Below are positions 45,881 through 57,092 of a DNA stretch of 64,000 bases, in pieces. The stretch's first letter is position 1. The number at the start of each line of letters is the position of its first letter. A program made the position numbers and the translations under genes. The stretch is from contig VZRS01006711.1 in the NCBI GenBank assembly GCA_013398055.1, positions 130,323 to 194,322 on the forward strand. Reading direction: 5' to 3'. Below the pieces are notes generated by a model. That model had not been told where the DNA came from. It did not search any database and saw only the letters and a list, made by a program, of their open reading frames with translations. The DNA is from Ifrita kowaldi. Lineage: Eukaryota; Chordata; Aves; Passeriformes; Cinclosomatidae.

Positions 45881-47279
45881 TTTCTCTGCTTTGACTTAGT
45901 GCCTATCCAAGATGAAAATTACCTGCAGAAAAATCATCTGCAGAATTTCCTGCAACTTGTGCAGCTCCCCTGCTCCTCAAATCAGACCAATTCCAGCTCC
46001 ACGGCTTTGAGCTTCAGCCAGAAGAAGCCAAAATCCAGGCACAGAGCATTAAACCCACTGTGTTGACAGGCACAAGAAACTGCAGAGTGGCTTTTCCTGA
46101 GGCCACACAACGTCCCCAAAAAATCCACTGCCCCCCACACGCGCTGCTATCAATCCTCAGTGTCACTACAAGCACTCAGGAGCCCCAAGGCCTTGCAGAA
46201 ATCAGGGCAGGACCCAAAATGTGAGGCTGGTTTTAGCCAGACGGGATCCAGGAGGCTGCAGGAAGGATCAGCACACGGACCAAGGGAGAAGGGAGTGGTG
46301 CAGCCCTGAGCCGTCGGTGGGTGCTGCTGAACCCTTGCTGTGAGCACAGCATCGGTTAATGCACTTCTGTAAGTCACTGAGGCTGCTCACAGCGTATAAA
46401 TAAATATATGTACACTAATAAACGCATTCTGTACATTTCTATACGTATATCTAGAATTCTGTGCTTTGTTTCATTAAGTATAGAGTTATCTGGACGCTAC
46501 AAAGGATTTGTAAGAATAAAAGCAAACACTGAAAAGTTTCAGCTGTTTATCCCACAACTCTGATTTCTGCTTTCGTAACACTCCAAGGAACCAATGTGAA
46601 AAGTCTTCCTGGGCAAAGCAGATCCTTCTCTTAACCTCTGAACTCACTTCTCAGCATTTAAATGAAAGAAATTAATGTTAAAGCCACAAAGCTCAGCAGT
46701 TTGAAAGCACAGCGAATGGCATCAGGCACTGCACTGTCCCACCCCTCTGTCCCAGTGACTCCAGTGAAAGCTGCTCTGTCCACAAATAATTTCTATATTC
46801 TAGCAGAGAAAGCAACAGTCAGAAAAATTCTACTTATGCCAGATAATTTGTCCTCCTTTTGCCCCTGCTACACGTGGCCGACCTGCTCCTGCTCGCTCTT
46901 GGAGAGTTTTATTGATGCCTGGCTCTGAGGCGACGCAGTGCCATCCTGCACGAGAAAGTCTTTAACTTCTGCAGAAACTGTTTGGTCCCGAGGAAGGGTG
47001 ACTTCCTTAAAGAATCAATGCTGTGCCTCTAGGAGAAAAGCCCAGAACTGCTGAGCTCTGAGCAGAGGATTCTGTCTCACCAGCTCGGTGCAGAACAGAG
47101 CACCAGGAGCAGCCGGTGGAGGGAAACTGGGGTGTCCAGGGATGCTCTGTGCCCCAGCCCCGTTTGGCTGCACAAGGGATGCAGGAGCTGCTGCCTGCAC
47201 GTCCCTGCCTGGTCCCTGCTGCTGCTGTGCCCTCAGCTGGGGGTGTGCAGGAGGCTTCTCCCTGCCCTGCATCCCCGGG

Positions 47280-47301
47280 GAGCAGCAGCAGCAGCAGCAG
47301 C
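47280..47301. repeat. AGC trinucleotide microsatellite
   Basis: About seven AGC units followed by CGCCGAGAG in a GC-rich neighbourhood. It produces Ser, Gln/Ala or Leu runs in the overlapping frames. Confidence 0.95.
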
Positions 47302-47669
47302 CGCCGAGAGGTGCTGGTGGGAGGGAGCAGCACCCGGCACCTCCTGCCAAGGGCAGCCATCCCCATTCCCAACCCACTGGCACCCAGGGGAGGGTGCAAA
47401 ATGAACCCTGCTCATGGCCTCCAAGCCTGTGTGATAACGGGTGAGTGGAGACAGCCCTGTAATTGAGCAGGATGCTGCCCGTGCTGAGGCTCTGCAGCCC
47501 TGCTGGAAGCAGGGGATGCAACTGCAGCACCACCTCGCTTCCCTCCACCCAAACCTTCACTTAATCTCTGTTTCATCTTTGTGGAGCAGACTCTTCTTGA
47601 AGTCTCCACTTCAAAGACCCCAAGAGAAAACAGAATTCCTGAGGATTTTCTTGCAGCTGTACAGATGTT

Positions 47670-47688
47670 TCCTCCTCCTCCTCCTCCA
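47670..47688. repeat. CCT trinucleotide run
   Basis: Six CCT units in TTTCCTCCTCCTCCTCCTCC. A simple repeat without further context. Confidence 0.92.
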
Positions 47689-48259
47689 CAAGCTGCAGCT
47701 TTATTGTTTCACACAAGTTTTATTTAAGCATCACATCCACCGGTTCCTGAGGTCAACGTAACAAATATTTAATTGCCACTTTTACCTTTAAGCAGACAGA
47801 TTCTTCCCTCAGGGTCCTTGTGAATCAGTGAGGATTCACTGGAAGCCCTGCACAGCCCCAGGAATGGCACAAAGCACTGAGAGTGCAGAGACTGAATTTG
47901 CACCCATGGATGTACCCAAACAGCTGCAGCAGATGGGGAGGAACGAGGAGGGAAAGGTCTGGAGGGGGATTTGCTGAGGGAAATCCCTGCAGGACACCTG
48001 CAGCACTCATCCCCAGTCCAGAGGATGCCCAAGGACACGGATCCCAGACTCAGCACGGAGGAAATGGGAGCCATCCCTGTTCCAAGGAAATTGCTTCTGG
48101 GCCTTCAGCAAAAGCTATATTTACTTTATGCAATACAGACTGGAATAAATCGAAGATACAGGGAAGGACTGGGATGTGATGGACAAACAGAGCAACTCCC
48201 ACTTCCAAACAATCCATTCAGCAGCCACAAGGGCTGCCTGGGATTGTGGCACTTGAACT

Positions 48260-48590
48260 TCTTTGTAATTGAGAGCAAAATACATTTTTCAATTTTGTTC
48301 CTATGTCAATGAGATATTGCTGCATTTGGCTAGTACAAAATAAAAATTGCATTATTCCATTTTTAATAGAAGATCCCGAAACTGCAGCTTTTACAAAGAT
48401 AACCACGCTCTTATTATAACTTTATGCAAATTGCCACAGATCCAGCGAATTCAATTAACTGAATTGAATTCCAATTTGCAGAGAAGCCGGGTCCAATAAT
48501 TCAAAAACTGCATTTCTTGAACAGTTTTTAGTTGGCCAATGCTTACAAATCTGTAATTTCTATTTGTACTATTGTTCCAGAGCTGTCAGC
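48260..48590. promoter_or_regulatory. candidate conserved non-coding element with octamer and hairpin
   Basis: Repeat-free AT-rich island. It contains the octamer ATGCAAAT (48424-48431), then the perfect inverted repeat GAATTCAATT (48447-48456), loop AACTG, AATTGAATTC (48462-48471). Further TAAT-type motifs follow (CAATAATTCAAAAAC, GTAATTTC). Motif density and symmetry suggest a regulatory element; conservation was not testable here. Confidence 0.3.
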
Positions 48591-49754
48591 ACACATATTT
48601 CATAGAAACCAGGAGATGTCCACGAAAACAGGTTAATTAAGGAGTTCTCATACATCCCAGTCACATTAACAAGCAGAGCCCATGAGCAAACAAAAAGTGA
48701 AGCAAATGAAAATATCCTGGAGTATTTATTCCATAATAAAATGGAAATAAAGGCTTTAATTGCCTTTAAGTTCTATTCAGTCTTCATTTCCTTGGCAATT
48801 ATATAGACTCAGGTTTTATTGTTCCTTGGGTTGGATTCGCTGCGGTGCCCTGTGACTCGTTTTTGTTTCTAAATGGTGGCAGTAATTAGCAAACAGGATT
48901 CCTTCCAGCTCTGCCTGTCCCTGGTGGGATGTATCCCCTTGGAAACAGCCCAGCAAAGGCAGGAAGACTTGTAACTTTCAATTGAGTGATGTCTCAATGA
49001 TCCCTTTAAGGTGGAATTCAGCGCAGTAAAGGAGACATCGCTGCGAAGAAAGCAGAGATTCATCGTGGAATCGTTCCACATGTGTAAGAACCATCACCAA
49101 AACGGGAACTGATGGATCCTGTGATAGAGAGCACTGTGAGAGGAGAGAGGAAACAGGACAAAAACTGCCTTAAGGGATTCAAAAGGGAGCGCTGAAGCCC
49201 CTGAACAAACCACAGCAATCTCATCTAACAACGCTTTACACCCCTTATTTTGTAAGGCTGCATAAAGCAAAGGATGTTCCCAATATTGAGCATTGTGGCA
49301 ATGCCTGGGGAGGCCAGGAATTATTTATATTAACACAAACACAACCAAACTGGGCACAGCTCTCCTGGAGCTGCTTCTTTCTCTGGGCAGCATCACCCTG
49401 GGTGTGCTCCCTCCCACACCCCTCCTGCATAAAGCAAAAGAATTCCTTTCCCAAAAGTAAAACCCTCCCCTAAAAGCAACCTCACACCCAGCAAACTTAG
49501 GCCTGTTTGCTAGAACTGCTATGTTTTTCCAAATTCATGTTTTTCACAGTTTTTGTCTCTCTGATCAAGGGTAGATTTTCCTGTTGGGAGCAAATCAGCT
49601 TTGCAGTGACATTTCTGTCCTTGCCTGAAGGAGCCTGAACTCTTGGAGAGTCTTAGAGTGAGGAAATTAAAACAAAAATAACGGAAGAATCCAGGTGAGG
49701 AAAAGCTGATCCTGTGATTAATAAACGACACCAATTTGGAATTTGGTGTATATC

Positions 49755-49803
49755 CAGTTGGAGCTAAATGATCTTTAAGGTCTCTTCCAACCCAAACCCT
49801 TCT
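49755..49803 (+). mobile_element. CR1 LINE terminal remnant
   Basis: GTTGGAGCTAAATGATCTTT, AAGGTCTCTTCCAACCCAAA, CCCTTCTGAGAG. This is only the last 50 bases of a CR1 3' end. Confidence 0.78.
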
Positions 49804-50480
49804 GAGAGTCTGAAAAATAAGTGAGGAATAAGGTGGGGGGAAAAAAACCTCCTCTGTGATTAATAAACTACATTAATAAATTACACCAAGCATCACAATC
49901 TGTGGTTCTGCTTTCCCAGGGCTTTTTTTAATGGCTTAACACCCTCCACGTACCAGCCTGAGCTCACAGAAAACTGGTTTTTCACAAAAGTTCACTGTTT
50001 GAAGAGAAAATCACTATATTTTTGCAATAACAAGCTCCTTTATCTCTTGGACACAAGCAAAGTCACCTCAGCCAAAATGAGGGGGACGGTTTGATGGGAC
50101 CACACTGCAGGACAATAGAATTTTGTTGGGTTTTTTTTTAATTTATTCAACGATATTTGTGAATTTCATTTCATTTCATATATGCCACCCCAGGGAATGA
50201 CTGTGCTGCCTGTTAGAGGTGCTGCTCCCACACTGCACCCTGCAAAAGATGGGAAGGGGAAGTTGTGGAGTGCACAAAAAAAAGAGGATGAGGTGGTTAC
50301 AGAAGCCAAACTCTATTTTTATGGCAATATTAGATTCTAAATACTATTTAGAAAGCCAGAAGTGATGGAAGAGGTTTGAACAACACCCTGGCAAACCAGC
50401 ACTTCCTTGGTGTGCATCCAGCAGGGATCACTCCGGGGAATAAAGAGCACAAGTCAAGCACCAGATTCCATTCCAGAACA

Positions 50481-50500
50481 TTTGTTGTTGTTGTTGTTGT
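50481..50500. repeat. TTG trinucleotide microsatellite
   Basis: About six and a half TTG units in ACATTTGTTGTTGTTG and onwards, giving a Val run in one short frame. Confidence 0.93.
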
Positions 50501-53500
50501 GGATGTGCCATTAAGGAATTACTTGCTAGGAGCAAAGTATCCAGGAAACCATTCAAAGTACAATCCTCAGTCTTTTATGATTCAGCTCAGCCGTTTCCAG
50601 TAAATAAGAGAAGTCAAGAATAACTTTAATTACTCAGCTTCAGCAACTTCTGCCATAAAAGATGAGCGCTATCAGCTCCAAGTGTGTGCTGCATGAGTGA
50701 AAAACTCAGGCTGGAGATCCACAAAAAAGCACTCAGCTTCAGAAAAAGAAGGAAAATTACCCTATGTGTTATTTTAGGCTGCATAAAGACGGCCATGGAA
50801 GGGTAGATTTATTCTCTCTTCCATCTTTGTTGACTTCCCAAATGGATCACAGTCATCAAAGGCAGAGCAGGGATGCTCAGTGCAGCTCATCCCCTTAATG
50901 CTGCCTGTATTTCTCGGCCATTAAACCCCCCAGAAAACATTCCTAAGATTATCATGAAATACTGAACTGTTGAGAGAACTGGTTCATCACTGCACCGAAC
51001 CACACAGCGCAGTTTGGCAATCTGCAAATGTTCCACTCAGAACAGAGAACAATCCGGGCAAAGCCAAAGCTGCACGCCCTGGAATGGGCTCCTGCAAGTC
51101 AGCGAGTGTCAAAAATGAGAAGATGAATGATTTGTCCCTCTTCTATTATTTATTGTGCCTTTATATCCAAGAATCCCAGCTATCAATTCCCAGGGATGGT
51201 GCCCACATTCCATTCCTGTAATATTGTGACAGTCAGATGTTTCCATCATCCCTAAAAGCCACTTCCAGTGAAGCTGCTGCTAAAGCCCTGGGATCACAGT
51301 CAGGATCGATGCTGCAGGATTGGGTAGGGATTGTGAACTATTCCAGGGTAACATCCTATGGAATCACTTTTGCTCACTTTTCCAAGCAAATGAGACCTTG
51401 GATAACGAATTGTTCAGCCTCTGCCTCTGAGGAAATTGCTGATTGCAGTGTCTGAGGTGTGCTTGTTAAATGTGCTGTCTGACGTGGTATCGTGGATAAT
51501 CAAAGACACCTTAATTGTTCGGGTCTCTGAATTGCCAAAGTCCAGGGATGAGGAAGGGCAGGAGGAAGCTGAAGGTCTGCTGAGCCAAGGAAGCCTCCAA
51601 AATTGCATGTCATGAGCTGACCCTCTGTGCTTTGGGGTCATTCCTTAGGGAGGGACCAAAGTGGGGTAAAAGGAGGTGACATCATTTTCCAATTTCTCGC
51701 CTGTCCCTAGCTCCACAGCTCCTCTTTCCTGGTGAGAAGTTCCTGGCAAAGCTGCCTCCTGTGTGTGTTCTGCAGAGGTGAATTCCTGCAGAGACATCGT
51801 CACTGAGCCTTTTATCCCCTCCTCTGGCCCCTGCCTTGCTTCCTCTGGGAGGGAAAGTCCCCAGAAACATGGCTTGGAGTCAGGGCAGTGTGGAAAGTGA
51901 GAACCTGCAGAGCACCCACACCTGCAAATTTTCCTACATGGCAACGAGTTTTTGAGTAAAAGTTACAGAATTTGGGTCCTGAGCAAGTGCAGACAGCAGC
52001 TGGAGCTGCCTTTGTCATGGATTCAGACAACTCTCTCCCAGCACTCATAAAAACTTCCCATCCCCAGGAGTTCCTAGAGATATTTAAAGCTCCTGAAATA
52101 AGTCAGATTGGCAGATGTGAAACACGAATCCTCCTTTCACCCACAGGGAGGGAACTGTGCAGAAACCCCTCAGACTGGTTTGCACACCCCTCTCCTTTCT
52201 GAGCCTTCCTCTCCAGGGGATAAAGGGAGAGGCAATAAAATAAATAAATACCATTCTGCTGCTCAAGTACATCACTGGGCTTCCTGCAAAACAACCTTCA
52301 GTCTCCCAGAGCACAAACTGGACACTGAAGGATCTCGTGAAAAATTTTCGCATTTGAAAAACGTATCAGCTCACAACTTCAATTTATAAAGGTTTTTCCA
52401 GGATCCATTTCAGTTTGCCAGACACAGACACACGTAACAAAACTAATTACAGTGCTAATTTGCATTGTAACACTGAGATTTGTAATGAAGGAACACGTTC
52501 AGGGCGGATGAAAACGTTACAAAGTGCTCATGCTTGGTTCTCCTGGTTTTATCCCAAAGGGTGATGCAAACTGCAGGAATTAGAGCTGGAGAAGACGTGA
52601 GGTGCATTGTGTTGGATTGCTGGGATGGGAGAGATGAATGTAACTTATGATTTGTCTTGCTGCACTTCTGATGAGCTGCAGGAATGTTGGGATGGTCCTG
52701 TGGGATTATCAAAGAAAGGGGAACAAAGAGCCGTCCTTTTTTTAAAAAAGTGAAATTTAAAATGCAATAAATCTATGGGCACTTCTCAAATCACTGCTCC
52801 CCAAGTGCCTCAATTATCTCCAGCTATGATGAATGGCAACTCCTTTCCACCCTTTCCCTGAAAATATCCAAGCACTGGACCTGTCACCACCTCCTTGAGA
52901 GAACATCCCGTGGGCCTGCACACCTCATTCTCCACAAACTCTCTCCACTGCCGTGTTTTGCTAAGGATGTTTGCACTTTTTGCTCAGTTATCCTCCTCTT
53001 TGGCCCAGGATAAACAGATGCTTTCCCAGCTTGCAGCCCTTCTCTGCTGCCTCTTGTCCCTCTGGTTGTCGGAGGGGCTGCCTGTGAATTCCTGGGAGAT
53101 CAGAGGGGCTTGCAGGAGGAGCTAAGAGGGGAATTTGCCCTGTGGGTTCTTTATTGCTGATGGAAATGGAGAAGCCAGAGAGCTCCCAGCTGGAGCCTCA
53201 GAGCCCACGGAGCACTGGCAAAGCTGGCAGCTAAGGAGGATGAAAAATACCTTTTCCCTGTAAACTGAACAGGTTGGGGAACAATAAAGCATGAAATCAC
53301 ACTCAGCACCACTGACAGACACTCCCTGGCAGTGCCTGTTGATATCAGATACAATACAGAGATTTATCACTTGTCCTGCCTGGACATTCTGTTTGCAGCC
53401 AACGACTCAGAAAAGATTTTGAGCCTTGGTCACTTTGCCTACAACCTTCTGTGGCAGAGCTGAAATTCTCCACCTTGAATTCCCTGTGGAAGCATCACTG

Positions 53501-54599
53501 CTTTAAACCTGGTAACACAAAACCAGGCTGTGAACAGATGCTAAAAACATTATTTGGGGATGAAACGATGGCAATCCCTGTCATAGGCTTAGGCCAAGCT
53601 TCACCTGCCTGGCTTTGAGCTTCAGTCCCAGATGAAGCCTCTTGAGTCTGGATTTGAGCCCCCTGAGCCAGGCCAGGACCAGCAGCTTTGGCTGCACCAC
53701 CACACGGCCCCAAGGTGGATTTCTGGTACCTCCAGGCTGCTTCTGGGGTGAATTTGCACAGCTTGTTTGCCAGCTGCACTCCCCCTGTGCCACCACCCCC
53801 TCCCAGCCCCTCCAGAGCTCATCCTCCATCTGCAGCTTGTCCAGTGACACCCCAGAGGCTCCAAGGAAAACAAGGGAGTTCTGATAGCAGCGTTGGTGGG
53901 TAGCTAAGAACCAGCCCTGCTCGGTGCTTATGCAAAGGATAAGGAGAATTAACACCTTGCAGAGGCTGAGAAAGCTTTGTTCAAGCTGTTCTAGATCTTC
54001 CCCTGTCCACGGCTTCTCCAGCCCAAAATAAAGTCTGTTAATGCAGCCCTTAGTTACAAAGTAATGAGCTGCTGCTGCACTCAGCACACTTAGCATGCCC
54101 TAACACTACACTGCAGAGCATTTAAAATAGCTGGATTCCAGGGCTGAATGTCCATTTCAAATAGTTTGCTTACAGGTCTGAACGGCAAACACCGAGAAAC
54201 CAGATTATTTCAGGTCAAACTGCATCACCTCTGTCACCTGGCAGGCCCTGGGCAGGAGCACAAAGCCAGGGAGCTGCCAGCCCTTGTGCCACCTTGAGCT
54301 GGAGCATCTGTGTCTTGGGGTGACTCCATNGAAGCCACATTTAAACCTGGATCAACTGAGGGACCGGTGCAAATCCCTCACAAACACAACCCTGAGCTTA
54401 CATACAAAGGACAAAGCACAAACCAGCTCCCTGCCTCCATTCCCTGCAGTGTGGAAAGGTCCCCTAATTTGATGTTCTACAGCTAAAAGAAGAATTCAAA
54501 GATGCAAAGTCAGAGTTAATGAACATTTTTCAGGCAGTGGAGCTGGTGAACATGACAGAATCTCAGGACAGCAATTCCAGTTCCACCATCAATTACCAC

Positions 54600-54850
54600 T
54601 AGTTTATGTAAAATTAAGAATAAAAAACAAAGACCTTTGAGCAGGTTACATGCAATAAATAGATTACAGCTGGCTTCCTCTTTATGATCCATTACATGAA
54701 GAAAATGCAGCCATTAATTTATGCCTGGGATGGAGAGAATTTGCAATGATTCAATATAACTTGATGGAATTGATAGTGTCATCTGGAGGAAGAAAAGAGG
54801 GGCATTACCAGAGTATCAAATGCAAAGTACTCTGAAAAATATAAATGAGG
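54600..54850. promoter_or_regulatory. candidate AT-rich regulatory island
   Basis: Repeat-free sequence with AAACAAAGACCTTTGAGC (an ACAAAG/CTTTGA pair resembling SOX or TCF/LEF sites), GCAATAAATAGATTACAGC, CAGCCATTAATTTATGCC and GCAATGATTCAATATAAC. Motif clustering is what I see. Regulatory function is inference. Confidence 0.25.
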
Positions 54851-55760
54851 GTCTGAGGGAAGAGATTTAACCCAGGAAGTGCTAGCTCTCAGGCTAAGAG
54901 GTAATCTCAGAGACAAAAGAGGGAACGCTGTGCCTTGGCTTCCCTCTCCTCTTCACGCACCAAAATCTGAATTCTCTGGCATTTAAGTTTCTCGGGAGCA
55001 ATCATTTGCTGTTACCAGAGTGAAAGTGAGTCCTTATTTGAAACCACATGAACTCCAACCACCTTCAAACTCTGCATTTCCAGATGTCCATGGCTTTATT
55101 TCCCTGCTTCCACAGACATGCTACGAGCACAGCTCCCCTGAACAAATCCTGGCACATTTCAGGCAGTTTTGCTGGAATTATCCCCAATTCCCCGGAACAT
55201 CACTGATTAGCAGAATAACTTTGTCAAGTTTTTTCCTTAACTGTACCTCCCCTACTGTCACGTAAAGTCTCTGCATGTCAAAAAGTGATTTATTCTTAGG
55301 GAAAAAAAAGCCATTAGGAACATTTCAGTTCATCAAGTGCCGAGTGTCCCCTCTGATAGGAGCAGGGCACACCTGCAATAATTACTGGGGAGAGATTAGC
55401 AACCTTTCCACGCTCCAGTGGCCTCGTGGAGCGCTGCTTTAGTGCATCCAAGTGCAGGCAATGGATTGAATTCCCTGCTGTGTGCTGCAGACAGCCAATT
55501 ACCAACTACCTGCACACTTGATGCTCCCGACCTTGCCCGGAACAAGATCGGAGCTGATGGACTGAGGCACTCTCAAACGATAAAACTTCGCAGCAAAAAG
55601 CCAAGCAACTCCTCCCTCCAAAGAGCATTAGGAAGTTTACAGTGGGATTATTGTAATTAGCCTCTTAAACCTATACTATTTGCTTTAAATCCCTCTATCC
55701 CACTCACTCTGGCTCTACTGAAAACGAGGGAAAGTAGCACAAATAATTTCTTGAAATGCA

Positions 55761-55848
55761 CCAGAAAAAATCCCCTCCAAAAACCTCCAAACAAACAAAA
55801 AACCAAACCGAAAACAACAAAAAAAAGAACAACAAAAAAAACCCCCCA
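55761..55848. repeat. second A/C-rich tract
   Basis: About 88 bases, mostly A and C on +, for example CCAAACAAACAAAAAACC, GAAAACAACAAAAAAAAGAA and AAAAAAAACCCCCC. It resembles the tract at 23.6 kb in composition but is shorter and less regular. The minus strand is Phe/Gly/Val-rich in one frame, as expected from low complexity. Confidence 0.8.
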
Positions 55849-56889
55849 GGAAAAGCAAAATTTACTTTTCACCAGCCAGAATTTTTAGCTTTTCCAAATA
55901 ACCAAATTCACACCCAGTGCCAAATTAACCCGTAGTTTCAGCCTAAACTGGCCCAAAATATGGTCACTTCTCCCCCCCAGATAAACGTTGTTATTAATGT
56001 CTGGTGCAGGCTGTGCTTCTGCTCCCAGCAGATGGGAGCTGTGTGGGCTGCTGGAATGTCTTTGAGCATTTTATCTCCACAAGTCCTTCATTAGCTTCAG
56101 GAGTGAGAATTTAAAGCCAGGCATTCAGGAAAATCAGCCAAAGAAAACGTGCTATTCCTGGTTTACACAGTTGGTGGGTTTTGTTTATAAAAACGAGTTG
56201 CAATAACTTTCTGTGGAAACATTCTCTCCTCGTTTTTCATTCCCCTCCTGTCAAGAGCCTTCTAAATGGAAGTTATTACGGCTTTTGTAATTTGTGACTT
56301 CCAAAATCCCTCAAGGTGAACGCAGAAAATTTATTTTCTGTTTAACATTACGAGACAGAGCCTTTTGTGAACAGCATTTCCTAAAGAAGGCTGCCTCAAA
56401 TAAATAAAAACAATTCCAACAAATCCTTCAGCAGAGGTTCCAACTACACCTGAAGCCACTGGGGTCGGGTTTTATGTAAAAATAGGTTTATGATGCCTTA
56501 TGGGGTTTCTTATATTCCTCAAAATCTCACAGAGCAAGGAGGGGGATTATTTCCACATCCACAGATTTTGATTTCAGGGTTAATCTTCCAAACTCTGCAC
56601 TCCAAACCTCCATTCCTTGCTCAGCAGAGGCAGGACAGGGGGCTCAGCAGAAGGCACTGTTCTCTCCCCTGGGCAAAGACATCCCAAAACCCTGGATGGG
56701 GTGGCCACGGGGACAATGCCCAGGGTCCACAGGGTCCCTCGCTCCACGTGCTGACATAAATCCCAGCAGAGCATGAGGGATGTTATGGATTTATGGGAAC
56801 CAATACACGGCACCAAGCCCAAACCTCCTGGGCGAGGCAGGCAAATACAGCCTGGGGTTGCTCTTCCAAGCATTTCATCACCCCTAGGA
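55849..56889. other. unique non-coding DNA
   Basis: No gene is supported and no repeat is recognised. Confidence 0.5.
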
Positions 56890-57092
56890 CAGGCTAGATG
56901 GGATACTGGGAAGGAATCCTTCCCTGGGAGGGTGGGGAGGGACTGGGATGGAATTCCCAGAGAAGCTGAGGCTGCCCCTGGATCCCTGGAAGTGTCCAAG
57001 GCCAGGCTGGACGGGGCTTGGAGCAGCCTGGGACAGTGGAAGGTGTCCCTGATCTTTAAGTTCCCTTCCAACCCAAACCATTCTGTGATTCT
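56890..57092 (+). mobile_element. CR1 LINE 3' fragment
   Basis: ATGGGATACTGGGAAGGAAT, GGAGGGTGGGGAGGGACTGG, GGCTGCCCCTGGATCCCTGG, AAGTGTCCAAGGCCAGGCTG, AGCAGCCTGGGACAGTGGAA, then GATCTTTAAGTTCCCTTCC and CCAAACCATTCTGTGATTCT. The CTGCCCAGGGCAGGGGTGGCACTGGAT segment present in other copies is deleted between GGTGTCCCT and GATCTTT. Confidence 0.93.

Larger units (their letters stand above)
45067..49754. other. unique non-coding DNA
   Basis: No gene is supported over 4.7 kb. It holds a 55-base period duplication (45772-45880), a GC-rich patch with an AGC microsatellite (47080-47440), a CCT run (47670-47688) and an AT-rich island with a perfect hairpin (48260-48590). Frames up to 181 codons over the GC-rich patch are open on both strands at once. 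Confidence 0.5.
49804..55760. other. unique non-coding DNA
   Basis: No gene is supported over 6 kb. It contains a TTG microsatellite (50481-50500), a single undetermined base (54330) and an AT-rich repeat-free island (54600-54850). A 171-codon minus frame (53581-54096) has no domain I recognise and overlaps open + frames. Confidence 0.5.

Noticed and set aside
47015..47560. 181-codon minus frame and other overlapping frames with Cys, Gln and Leu runs
   Set aside because: The runs come from an AGC microsatellite in a GC-rich patch where all frames are open.
53581..54096. 171-codon minus-strand frame
   Set aside because: No domain recognised, overlaps open frames on the other strand, and no support from context.
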